Shown: positions 1 through 7,364 of the stretch, piece by piece
Position numbering within the stretch: position 1 is the first letter of the stretch
How the letters are laid out: every line of letters starts with the position of its first letter
Assembly: GCA_028819215.1 (NCBI GenBank)
Contig: JAPPMG010000071.1
Span: 1-38,990, forward strand
DNA from: Bryobacterales bacterium
GTDB taxonomy: Bacteria; Acidobacteriota; Terriglobia; Bryobacterales; UBA6623
Direction: 5' to 3'
DNA: 38,990 nt
Notes under the pieces: generated by a model
What the model was told of the DNA's origin: nothing
Seen by the model: only the letters and a program-made list of their open reading frames with translations
Databases searched by the model: none
Program-made: the position numbers and the translations under genes

Positions 1-2
1 CA

Positions 3-46
3 GCGACTTTCAGTCGCACTCGAACCCACCGACTTTCAGTCGGTGG
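3..46. repeat. Two hairpins sharing the core GACTTTCAGTC
   Basis: Two perfect inverted repeats lie side by side. One has stem GCGAC (3-7) with GTCGC (13-17). The other has stem CCACCGAC (26-33) with GTCGGTGG (39-46). Both have the same loop, TTTCA. The second ends just past the stop codon of the minus-strand gene at 51-257, so it could end that transcript, although no T-run follows it on that strand. Two hairpins with the same core also look like a dispersed REP-type element. Which role applies cannot be settled from one window. Confidence 0.6.
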
Positions 47-50
47 TCGT

Positions 51-257
51 TCAGTCTCCGTAATTGGAGCTGACGCCCCAGTTGCCGAAGGGAGCCGAGT
101 GGATGTCGTAGCCGCATTCGACATTGACGGCACCGTCGGTCAGACGGTTGCGGTTCTGGCCGACGACCTTGACTTCGCAGGCTTCCTGTGCGCCTTGTGG
201 ACTGGCGATGTCTGCGCATAGCAGACCGAGAAGAATGAGTGCTGATACGTATTTCAT
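51..257 (-). CDS. Small secreted protein of unknown function
   Basis: This 68-residue protein starts with a Sec-type signal: MKY, a hydrophobic run (about residues 5-15), then a likely cleavage after ADIA near residue 18. The mature part is about 50 residues, with Cys27 and Cys48 (in ACEV and ECGY) that could form a disulfide. I do not recognise the family. Its ATG overlaps the TGA of the minus-strand fragment upstream (ATGA, 254-257), which suggests it was translationally coupled to that now-truncated gene. A strong hairpin lies directly after its stop. The overlap and the clean signal peptide are the main reasons to call it; whether it is still expressed is unknown. Confidence 0.5.
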   Translation of the reverse strand: MKYVSALILLGLLCADIASPQGAQEACEVKVVGQNRNRLTDGAVNVECGYDIHSAPFGNWGVSSNYGD

Positions 258-397
258 AGCAGGTTCACCGTGATGCTTGCTTCCTCACCGGCCTTGACGG
301 TGGATTCTGCCTCGGCTGAGCTGTCGGCCGACTTGACGGTCACGAGGATGGTTCCGGGCGGTATGCCGCTGAACTGTATGGTTCCGCCTGAAGACGT
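254..397 (-). pseudogene. 3' tail of a carboxypeptidase-regulatory/CnaB-like domain gene
   Basis: Reading the minus strand from about 397 to the TGA at 254-256 gives 47 codons with the look of the last strands of a CnaB or carboxypeptidase-regulatory beta-sandwich: [19 protein letters not shown], then an alternating strand and an end in ITVNLL. The FSGIPPGT motif is typical of such domains. There is no start codon and no upstream domain: homology-like sequence stops where the plus-strand DUF1501 tail begins at about 400. I read it as the stump of a larger exported protein cut by a deletion. The domain assignment is by eye and moderate. Confidence 0.5.
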
Positions 398-399
398 AC

Positions 400-651
400 G
401 GCCGAGGGCACAACCCGTACGGCTTCTGCGCTTGGCTAGCTGGAGGCGGAGTCCGTGGGGGAATGACCTTCGGCGAGCTTGACGACTTCGGATTTCGAGC
501 GGTTTCTGACAAGGTTTACGTACACGACCTGCATGCGACGATCCTGCATCTGCTCGGCCTCGACCACGAGCGCCTCACGTATCCGTACAGCGGCCGCGAG
601 TTCCGCTTGACGGACGTCTACGGGCGCGTCGTCAACGAAGTCCTCGTCTGA
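400..651 (+). pseudogene. 3' tail of a DUF1501 (sulfatase-like) gene
   Basis: From 400 the plus frame reads [17 protein letters not shown], then a [13 protein letters not shown] segment, then [19 protein letters not shown] and a final [11 protein letters not shown] block ending at the stop at 651. This is the highly characteristic C-terminus of DUF1501 proteins, which belong to the alkaline-phosphatase/sulfatase superfamily and are usually 430-490 residues long with a Tat signal. Only about 83 codons remain. Family members usually have Asp where this one has Gly in GRGHNP. All of the N-terminal domain is missing, so this is a dead remnant. Its left edge coincides with the edge of the oppositely oriented remnant at 254-397. 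Confidence 0.8.
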
Positions 652-794
652 TAGCGCCAGCCCCCGGTTCTCGCGCTCTCGCGTAGAACCTCTATTGCAG
701 CGCCCCAAGGGCCTGCTGCTGGCCTAAAACTCGCGCTCGCTTGGTCGGTTGCGGATATGCGGCCGGATTCGAGGTCTTGAATTAACATGAGGCG

Positions 795-1850
795 ATGTTG
801 CGACGGGTCTGTCTCGTAGCCGCGAAGATTGCATGCGGGTGGTTGCTGACCGGTGCCGCCTTCGCCGAGGACGCAAGGGACTTGCTGAAGCAAGGAGCAA
901 GCCTCGCGGCTGAGGAGGTCACGGCGCTCGAGGGCCAGCTGGAAAAGGATCCTCTGGACATGTCCGCTCGCGCGCAATTGCTCGGCTATTACGGTGATGT
1001 CTCGCGCTACCGGCAGCCAGTTGCAAAGTCCCGCTCGCGTGCCCTTGTCCTTTGGCTAATCAAGAACGAGCCGAAGTCCGGCCTGCTGGCTGCCTTGTCC
1101 CCGCACGTTAGAGAGCCGCCCTTCGATGATCCCGAGTGGTATGTGGACGGCAAGCGTGCGTATCTCGCACACCTCGAAGAGGAGCCGAACAATCTGGCAC
1201 TGTTGGGTCTAGCGGCAGACTTCCTGAGCCACGGCGATCGTGCCTTGACCATTGAATTGCTTCAACGGGCTCAGTCTCTAGATGAGTCCAATGCGCTTTG
1301 GGCTCGAAGGCTAGGTTTGCGCCACTATTTCAATTCCCTCAGAGGGTCTGAGGAGTCACGGGTCGAATCAGCCAAGAAATCGGTCGAGCAATACGTACGT
1401 ATGCTTGAGTTGACTGAAGGAAACCCGTATGGAGGCAGCCTCCAGTATGGTTCGAAGGCAGCATTGGTTGCGAGAGATTACGAAAGGGCGAGAGATTTTG
1501 CCGAAGTGATGCTACGGCAAGAACCTTCAGGATGGGACTACGCTAGCAACATTCATTACGGAAACATCACCCTAGGCAGGGTTGCGCTCTCCGAAGGGAA
1601 TGTCAAACAGGCTCGATCTTTTTTGCTAAGAGCGGGTGCAGCCCTCGAATCGCCCAAGCTGAGGCTCATCGCACCGGACACGATCCTTGCCAAGGAGCTT
1701 CTCGAACGAGGGGAGCGGAAGGTTGTGCTCCGATACCTCGATCAGTGCGCGACGTTCTGGGAAAGGGGGCGGGACGTTCTGGAAGAGTGGAAGGTCTTGG
1801 TTCGAGCGGGTAGGACTCCGGTTTCGTCGTCGTTCAGGTTCGGGAGATGA
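795..1850 (+). CDS. Secreted helical-repeat (TPR-like) protein
   Basis: This 351-residue protein starts with a Sec signal peptide (MLRRVCLVAAKIACGWLLTG, cleavage near AFA-ED at residue 24). The rest is almost entirely amphipathic helices in pairs, with TPR-like stretches such as EEPNNLALLGLAADFL and LEGQLEKDPLDMSARAQLLGYY. The C-terminal block (LAKELLERGERKVVLRYLDQC and FWERGRDVLEEWKV) is the best ordered. I expect a periplasmic scaffold or sensor; no enzymatic motif is visible. Start: ATG at 795, preceded by GAGG at suitable distance. Base composition and codon use are less GC-rich than in the ribosomal block, consistent with an accessory or transferred gene. No clear operon partner: truncated genes lie upstream and a convergent Fic gene downstream. 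Confidence 0.75.
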   Translation: MLRRVCLVAAKIACGWLLTGAAFAEDARDLLKQGASLAAEEVTALEGQLEKDPLDMSARAQLLGYYGDVSRYRQPVAKSRSRALVLWLIKNEPKSGLLAALSPHVREPPFDDPEWYVDGKRAYLAHLEEEPNNLALLGLAADFLSHGDRALTIELLQRAQSLDESNALWARRLGLRHYFNSLRGSEESRVESAKKSVEQYVRMLELTEGNPYGGSLQYGSKAALVARDYERARDFAEVMLRQEPSGWDYASNIHYGNITLGRVALSEGNVKQARSFLLRAGAALESPKLRLIAPDTILAKELLERGERKVVLRYLDQCATFWERGRDVLEEWKVLVRAGRTPVSSSFRFGR

Positions 1851-2124
1851 TTCTGTATTCCCCGAGTAGCGGGCCAAGGCCGGCACGGAGGCGTTGCTCG
1901 AGACTTCGCTCGTCGGCGTAGTCGTGCTCCGCGGCACCACTGCTAGGCTGGTCTCGTTCAACCCGGCGGCCAGCTTGGCCGAGTTCCGGATCGCGCAGCA
2001 GCTAAGCGACGCCGAGACGGTGCGCGCTAAGTAGATCACGCTCTGGGTCCCTGACAGGCGAGGCCGGCCAGCCCGGCCCCGTGTCGAAGTGCATAGCTAG
2101 GGCCGTCGCCCTGCCGCACATGAG

Positions 2125-3282
2125 CTATGCCTCTTTCAGCCCACCGTCCTGATCGACTGTCACAGGTCGCACCGGCCTCAAAGGAATCGTGAGGTGATAG
2201 CGCGCGTGACGACGTTCGCCGGTTCGCCGCAGCGCACCTTTGGCGACCATGTCGACAAGGTCTCTCGTCGCCGTTGCGGGCGGAGCTCCCGTGATGGTCA
2301 TGTAGTTTCCGGCGCTGAGTCCGCCGGCGAACCCTTCCGGTCCTTCCCGCAACATCCTTAACAGCGCTTTCTCCTGTCGGTCATTGAGCCTGTCGCGGAG
2401 GCGGTCGAGCAACTTCGTCTTGTCGAATACGAATTCAACACGGGCTAGCGTGCGACGCTGGGCTTCGATCGTGATCCCGGCAAACCACGCGATCCAAGAT
2501 GTTACGGCGTTGCCCGTACTGGCCCCTTGCAAGGCCGTGTAGTAAGCCTTGCGCCGCAGCAGCATCGTTGCGGCCAAGGCTGCTAGTGTCGGTTGTCCTA
2601 CGCATTGCGACAGAGCTTTCTCGCAGATCGCCCGGCCGATCCGGCCGTTGCCGTCTTCAAAAGGATGAATCGACTCGAAGTACAGGTGCGCGATCGCAGC
2701 CCGCGTCAATCCGGTGAGTGCACCAGAGCCATCGGGAGCAGTCCGGTTGAACCAAGCGATGAACCTCTCCATCTGTTCGGGCACCTCTGCAGAGGGCGGC
2801 GCCTCGAAGTGCACCTTCGGAAGATGAATTGGGCCCGAAACGATCTGCATGGCTTCACTGCTCGTTCGATAGCGGCCGATATCGCTCAGACCGCGCCTGC
2901 CGCCAAGCAGAACCCCGTGCCAGCGCAAGAGCATCTCGTGCGAAAGAGGTTGTGCGAACGAGCGATACAGATCCACCATCATCTCGGCGATACCCCGCTC
3001 CGCGGGCGTCGTCCGCAACTCGTCGGTTGCCAGGCCGAGCTGTTTCTGGATGGATGACCGAACGCTTGCCCGGTCCAAGATCTCCCCCTCGATCTCGGAT
3101 GTGGTTAGGGCTTCGGAGCTGATTGCCTCGATCGTGAGCAGTTCACGGTCAGCCTCGTCCAAGTGCGTGAGCATGCCCTGAAGCACGCCGCTACCGACGA
3201 GAAATACCTCCTCCGCCTTCTTGAAACGATCCTGATCCCAAGAAAACCTAGGCCAGTCCGGCCGTTGCCAGTTCCAAGTCAT
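2125..3282 (-). CDS. Fic family AMP-transferase with winged-helix tail
   Basis: Fic enzymes transfer AMP (less often UMP or phosphate) from a nucleotide to hydroxyl side chains of target proteins. The complete core HPFEDGNGRIGR is at residues 206-217, with catalytic His206 and the anion-binding GNGR loop. The N-terminal part (about 1-75) looks like the DUF4172 domain common in Fic proteins and holds an inhibitory helix motif TSEIEG (T61 to G66, the [S/T]xxxE[G/N] pattern), so this is a class II, self-inhibited Fic. The last 90 residues look like a winged helix (LNDRQEKALLRML onward), suggesting DNA binding or self-regulation. At 385 residues it is the usual size for such standalone Fic proteins. 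No antitoxin-like gene is adjacent, as expected for class II. The start ATG at 3282 lies next to an AT-rich upstream patch that probably carries its promoter. Confidence 0.92.
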   Translation of the reverse strand: MTWNWQRPDWPRFSWDQDRFKKAEEVFLVGSGVLQGMLTHLDEADRELLTIEAISSEALTTSEIEGEILDRASVRSSIQKQLGLATDELRTTPAERGIAEMMVDLYRSFAQPLSHEMLLRWHGVLLGGRRGLSDIGRYRTSSEAMQIVSGPIHLPKVHFEAPPSAEVPEQMERFIAWFNRTAPDGSGALTGLTRAAIAHLYFESIHPFEDGNGRIGRAICEKALSQCVGQPTLAALAATMLLRRKAYYTALQGASTGNAVTSWIAWFAGITIEAQRRTLARVEFVFDKTKLLDRLRDRLNDRQEKALLRMLREGPEGFAGGLSAGNYMTITGAPPATATRDLVDMVAKGALRRTGERRHARYHLTIPLRPVRPVTVDQDGGLKEA

Positions 3283-3311
3283 GAGCGAAAGAAATACACC
3301 CTATCGATCAC

Positions 3312-3325
3312 AATATACCAATATT
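3312..3325. promoter_or_regulatory. AT-rich inverted repeat upstream of fic
   Basis: The sequence AATAT-ACCA-AATAT complement (AATATACCAATATT on the plus strand) is a perfect 5+5 inverted repeat, 29 nt upstream of the Fic start. It sits in a roughly 40 nt AT-rich patch in otherwise GC-rich DNA, so it is the most likely promoter or operator region. The winged-helix tail of the Fic protein makes autoregulation possible, but this is a guess; I cannot fix -35 and -10 boxes with confidence. Confidence 0.35.
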
Positions 3326-3830
3326 TGATTAATAGGGGCTGGGGCTATCAATCAAGAGGCTGTTGCAGCTTTGCACGCTTGACCAATCAGGGGCCCGCGG
3401 CGCAGATGCTCTCGAGAAACTGTCGAGGCTGGGCGCCAGGTAGGCAAGATTCGGCTCCAAGCCGCGATGTCTCGCGCGGCGTAGCCAGCTGCAGAATCGG
3501 ACTCGCCAGTCCGCGGCCACACTCTGACCTAGATCCCCCCGTGCTCGTCAAGCTGGCAGTTGGGGCGATTCGTTCGTCATCAGGAGCGGAAACCGTCGGA
3601 TAGAAAGACCGGATCCGTCCCGGCGAATCGATTCCCCAGGCTGGGAGCGTCCTTCGCATGCAGAAGTTCTTGGAACGCGCGGGGAGAGTGCGTGCGGACG
3701 TGACAGGAACGGAACGCACCGATCTCGGAGGCCTTCAACGACTTGATCGCGGCCATACTGGCGACAGGAGCTTCGTGCTGGGAGCACGGGATGAGCACGA
3801 CTCCATAAGAAGGAGGACTGAGAGGGAGGG
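3326..3830. other. Gene-free stretch containing a repeat copy
   Basis: About 500 nt between fic and the SelA-like gene (divergent from the former's start, convergent-side to the latter's end). Short open frames exist on the minus strand but none shows a start with a ribosome site, a known motif or sensible composition. The only structure I see is the left copy of the repeat at 3421-3559, which includes a decayed DUF3500 3' end. Confidence 0.5.
3421..3559. repeat. Left copy of direct repeat (decayed DUF3500 3' end)
   Basis: This segment matches 7246-7364 in the same orientation. Long identical runs include AAGATTCGGCT and CCGCGATGTCTCGC, and most of the remainder agrees; the left copy has about 20 extra bases after CTCGC. 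On the minus strand the end of the segment reads QLDEHGG, matching QLDDHGL near the C-terminus of the DUF3500 protein at 7311-8399, then goes out of frame by one lost base. It is therefore the stump of a second DUF3500 gene plus its downstream sequence. Confidence 0.75.
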
Positions 3831-4997
3831 CTACCGCCAGGCCGGCCACTCGAGGAGGCGACGCTCCGACCAGTACAGGTCGTGGTAGGGAACATCCTCT
3901 GCGGGAATCCCGGGGTTGCGGATCGTTTCGGCAATTCGTCTGGCAATGGCTGTGGCGTCCGCCTCGTTCGCGACGCGAAGGTCGAGCCATAGCTCTTGGT
4001 TCGCGTCATCCACGCGGTTCACCCAAACCGGCGGGTCGCCCTCTCGCAGGCAGTTCGCAAGGGCGCGCGCCGGCAGGTCCGTCCCCATGGGAATCGACAC
4101 GATTGCGGTGCAGACGTCCGGGCCCGGACGGACCTTCAAAGCTTGCGAGAGGATTCCGGCGAGGGCCCGGCAGCGGCGATCTTGGCTGCGCGGGTCTCTC
4201 CCATACCAAGTTTTCGTCGCGACCATGCAACCGACAATGCCCTCCTTGCCGACCTTCATCGCCCGACCGATGCCGTAGTTCTGGAGGTAGCACGCACGGA
4301 CCAGGTCGAGCTTCCCGCAAATCATCCCGGAGGTCGGCGCGCCCATCTGCTTGTGAGCACTGGTTATCGCTAGGTCCGCACCGGCCTTGACGAACGGACG
4401 CACGTCCGATCCGGCGGCGGTGTCGACCACAACCGGAATGTTCTTCGAACCCGCGATCTCGACGCATTCTTCCAGCGACAGGAACGAGCCTGCCGGGTTC
4501 ACGTCGCCGGAATCGACGTAGAACACCGCGGCAACCGTTTCGTCCAAGGCCCCCTTCAGGTGATACCCGTCGCAATGGCTCGCCGTTCCGATCCGAACGA
4601 CGTTCGCGCCGCTGATGCGAATCATCTGAGAGACCGGTGCCCCGAAGTTCACGTCGTGGGCCGCAGGAAGGACAACCTGATCCGGCATGCCGCTGGTATC
4701 CGGAAGTCGTCCAATCGCACTGAGGTCGGATCCCGTCATGGCAGCGGCGGCGGAAATCGCAAGCGCGGCCGAACACGAGGACGTGACGCAGCCCGCCTCG
4801 GCGCCAGTGTGCCTGCTGATAACGCGGCAGGCTGCGGCCTGCAGTTCGTCGATCTCGACGCTGACCTGCATGATGCTGTCTACGGCCGACCGGACGTTTT
4901 CCGAAACGGTGTTCGCGCCGAGAATCGTGGGTACGCCCATGGCGTTGAGCACACGCTTGACACCCAAGCGCCGGCAGAGATCGGCTCCATCGTTCAT
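3831..4997 (-). CDS. SelA-like PLP-dependent enzyme (aminotransferase class V fold)
   Basis: This 388-residue protein belongs to the SelA-related PLP enzymes (selA_rel group, which includes D-glucosaminate-6-phosphate ammonia-lyase DgaE). Visible landmarks are VTSSCSAALAISAAA (about 71-85) in the cofactor phosphate-binding position, Asp192 in VVVDTAAGSDV for the pyridine nitrogen, and Lys216 in ITSAHKQMGAPTSGM as the Schiff-base lysine. It is cytoplasmic, with no signal peptide. It is not expected to be true selenocysteine synthase: it is shorter and no tRNA-Sec or selB is seen. It lies 42 nt downstream of the isochorismatase-fold gene, probably in one transcript, and near a broken amidohydrolase. 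Genes of the selA_rel group commonly neighbour EF_0837-type amidohydrolases, which supports a role in amino-sugar or amino-acid breakdown. The substrate is unknown. Confidence 0.8.
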   Translation of the reverse strand: MNDGADLCRRLGVKRVLNAMGVPTILGANTVSENVRSAVDSIMQVSVEIDELQAAACRVISRHTGAEAGCVTSSCSAALAISAAAAMTGSDLSAIGRLPDTSGMPDQVVLPAAHDVNFGAPVSQMIRISGANVVRIGTASHCDGYHLKGALDETVAAVFYVDSGDVNPAGSFLSLEECVEIAGSKNIPVVVDTAAGSDVRPFVKAGADLAITSAHKQMGAPTSGMICGKLDLVRACYLQNYGIGRAMKVGKEGIVGCMVATKTWYGRDPRSQDRRCRALAGILSQALKVRPGPDVCTAIVSIPMGTDLPARALANCLREGDPPVWVNRVDDANQELWLDLRVANEADATAIARRIAETIRNPGIPAEDVPYHDLYWSERRLLEWPAWR

Positions 4998-5039
4998 GTC
5001 GTCGGGTCCAGTCTGCGGAAATGGCTGCAGTCGGGCGGA

Positions 5040-5891
5040 CTACGTGAGATCGGTGGCAGTTGTCAGGTCGTTGCCAACGATCGAGGGGCACCAGTACCGT
5101 TCGATGTGCTCGATCACGAGCTCAGTACCGCGCTCGTGACTCACGTACGGCGGATCCCGTGGGTCGTACATCGAGTCCGTGAGATCCCGCGCAAGGACGA
5201 CGTTGTTGCCCAGCCGGACCTGCTGGCGAATCCCGAAGGGACGGCCCAGGACGCAGAGATTTGTGTGGACGCCCATCAGCACCACGTTTGCGATCCCATG
5301 CTGGGCGAAGTAGTTGAAAATCTCTTGGCCGTCGTCGCTGATGCCGTCTTCGTCTGCCATGGCGAGGCCGGGGTGCTGACGATGCCAAGCGCGCTTGCGC
5401 TCGCCAGGGGATTCGTCGTCGCAGGGGTGTTCGTCATGGATTGGAAAAGCGCCTTCCGACTCCGGGTCGAGGTGGCACCACTTGGCAATCGGGACCGGTG
5501 GTTCGGCGTGCGGCGCAGCCTGCATGCGCTCGCGCTGGCGAGTTCCGGCATAGAAGTCCATCGTTCCGCTGGGGGCGTGGACGATCGCCACGCCGAGTTC
5601 GCGGGCACTTCGCACGACGCGATTCATTTCCGGGATCATGGCTTCGAGCCGAGATACTGAGTTATTGCAGTAATGGTCGTCCCACATGTCGCAGATGACG
5701 ATCGCCGATTCGGCCGCCTTCCAGAGCACCGGCTTCTCCAGTGACTCGACCACGCCCTCGCGCTCAACCCGAGAGCGGGCGTTGAGCCGTAGCGTTGCAT
5801 CCCGCTCGGAGGGCCTGCGCGCGAGTCTCTGGGCCGCGGCGATCACCGCAACGCCGCCCGCGCCTGCCAGAAGAGCTTGTCGACGTGTCAT
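5040..5891 (-). CDS. Tat-exported isochorismatase-fold cysteine hydrolase
   Basis: The 283-residue protein starts MTRRQALLAGAGGVAVIAAA, a twin-arginine signal with a following hydrophobic helix, so it is probably exported folded. The mature part has the isochorismatase/nicotinamidase fold: Asp68 and Asp71 in AIVICDMWDDH, and the nucleophile Cys213 in VLMGVHTNLCVLGRPFG. Members cleave C-N or ether bonds in small molecules (amides, ureido acids, isochorismate). I cannot place the usual catalytic lysine with confidence. It is longer than minimal family members (about 180-210) because of the signal and an Asp/Glu/His-rich insert near residues 138-165. First gene of a likely two-gene operon with the SelA-like gene. 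An extracytoplasmic member beside a cytoplasmic PLP enzyme suggests uptake and stepwise degradation of one nitrogen compound, by inference. Confidence 0.85.
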   Translation of the reverse strand: MTRRQALLAGAGGVAVIAAAQRLARRPSERDATLRLNARSRVEREGVVESLEKPVLWKAAESAIVICDMWDDHYCNNSVSRLEAMIPEMNRVVRSARELGVAIVHAPSGTMDFYAGTRQRERMQAAPHAEPPVPIAKWCHLDPESEGAFPIHDEHPCDDESPGERKRAWHRQHPGLAMADEDGISDDGQEIFNYFAQHGIANVVLMGVHTNLCVLGRPFGIRQQVRLGNNVVLARDLTDSMYDPRDPPYVSHERGTELVIEHIERYWCPSIVGNDLTTATDLT

Positions 5892-6075
5892 GTCCGTCCT
5901 CCAGTCGCGGCCCCATTCTATCGCCGCATCCCGGGCGCCGGTCGCTCGGGCCGTGGTCGGAGTTCGCTGATCTTCCGGCCGGAACAGATTCGAGCGGCCG
6001 TCTCGTCCCTTTCCGGCTGGTGCGTTCCATTGCAGTCTGCGCGCCTCTTGCGGGACCGAGCCCAGTCAGGCGCAC

Positions 6076-7135
6076 TCACTCGGCGGCCAGTGACACGCAC
6101 ACGATCTCTTTGTCGTTCCGCGCAAAGACGCTCCTGTCGGCGTAGGCCGGATGGGACCAGTTCACAGCCCGAGTTCCCGGCGGGCACCTGGCGTCGATGT
6201 CGGCCGGATCAGAACCGCCCTGCTGATCTCGGAGTAGCCGGACGGAGTGATGCGAGCGATGATCAGCTCGCCGCGGTCGTCATTGATGAAATACCGGTCG
6301 TCGTTGCGGACCATGAACGCCGACGCGTTGCGAGTCTTCTCGCGCGTCACGGCCTGGGTCTCCCAGACACGCTCGCCGGCGGAGAGGCGCAGGCATCGCA
6401 GCTGTCCGTAGCTGCAGATGCCGTAGATGTAGTCGCCTTCAATCATCGGGGAGTTCATCCAGGCGTGCAGGCCGTCCGTTTCGACACCACTGTCGCTGCC
6501 ACCCTGCCGTAGCAGATCTGCATCCGCCCCTGCTAATTGGAAGAGGCGGGAACCGTTGAAGAACGCGGAAACGAGCGAATGCGGCCTGCGCCAAACGGGA
6601 GTCGGGCCTGCCTGCATGTCGCTCAAGTCCTGCTCGAAGTCCCCACCCCTCATTCCGTGGCCGACTATGTTGGCCAATGTAAGCACACGCGTACGGGCAC
6701 GGCTGATCACCGTGTTTCGAAAGGCCTCGAAGTTCCTCCATCCCGCGCAACCGGCATCGACAACGGTCGTGACACCAGAGCGAAACGTGTAACCGTCCGA
6801 GTAGACGCTTTGTTATCGCCCGCGTACGAGCGAACCTCGTTCGTGCCCGCGAAGAGGTGCACGTGCAGGTCAACCAGCCCGGGCGTCACGTAGAGTCCCC
6901 GGCAATTCACGGCCTTGAAGGCCCGGCCGGCGTCAATCGCATCCTCGACGGAGACTACTTTGCCGCCTCTCACTGCGATGTCGCGGAGCGCGCTCAACCC
7001 GTTCTTCGGGTCGATCACGTGACCGCCCCGCAAGAGCAGGTCGAACTCGGGCTCGCCCGCGGACCGACCTGAGCACCCGAGTGAAACCGCCGCAGCTCCA
7101 GCCAGCAACTCACGGTGGGAATACCTCCGGTGCAA
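6076..7135 (-). pseudogene. Chimeric pseudogene: amidohydrolase N-terminus fused to PQQ-propeller C-terminus
   Basis: From about 7135 (a possible TTG start; HRRYSHRELLAG, Tat-like) the frame encodes a metallo-amidohydrolase: FDLLLRGGHVIDP, then GLYVTPGLVDLHVHLFAGT with the metal-binding HxH, then SYAGDN. At about 6810 the frame slips; continuing in the next frame gives VYSDGYTFRSGVTTVVDAG, then GWRNFEAF and NIVGHGMRGGDFEQ, all amidohydrolase-like. Near 6585-6605 the homology switches in frame to a beta-propeller protein: ETDGLHAWMNSPMIEGDYI, then GICSYGQLRCLRL and the ISRAVLIRPTSTPG block. A second slip near 6168 (one G short) splits RELGL from VNWSHPAYADRSVFARND and its stop at 6076-6078. 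About two thirds of each parent gene is missing. The fusion and both slips make function very unlikely. Confidence 0.85.
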
Positions 7136-7245
7136 CTTGATCGTGTGGCTCCATCCATTGCGGTGATCCGATTCGATTCGGCGAATGGGCCGCTGGGCAA
7201 TGGCGCGCTCCAGCACCGAGGACCTTGCCGTGAACCTCCTTTGAT

Positions 7246-7364
7246 TGTCGAAGCTGGGCCTCAAATGGACAAGATTCGGCTCGAAACCGCGATGTCTCGC
7301 ATCGGCCTCGCTAGTCTGCGGCCACGCTCCGATCTAGGCTCAGCCCGTGATCGTCCAGCTGGTA
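7246..7364. repeat. Right copy of direct repeat (intact DUF3500 3' end)
   Basis: Same-orientation partner of 3421-3559. The right-hand half is the final 18 codons of the DUF3500 gene (stop at 7311); the rest is the sequence just downstream of that gene. The two copies enclose the SelA-like gene, the isochorismatase-fold gene and the chimeric pseudogene. Confidence 0.75.

Noticed and set aside
1870..2100. Plus-strand reading ALLETSLVGVVVLRGTTARL and on, continuing past one amber stop at 2032 to 2100
   Set aside because: No start codon, one internal stop and no family I can name. It might be the 3' end of a lost gene, but the evidence is only composition.
3580..3830. Minus-strand frame with SYGVVLIPCSQHEAPVASM and following text upstream of the Fic gene region
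   Set aside because: Continues from a shadow frame of the SelA-like gene, has no start or known motif, and the repeat copy cuts through the region.
4006..5660. Long open frames on both strands across the SelA-like and isochorismatase genes
   Set aside because: Arg- and His-rich shadow frames of GC-rich coding DNA; the frames with catalytic motifs are on the minus strand.
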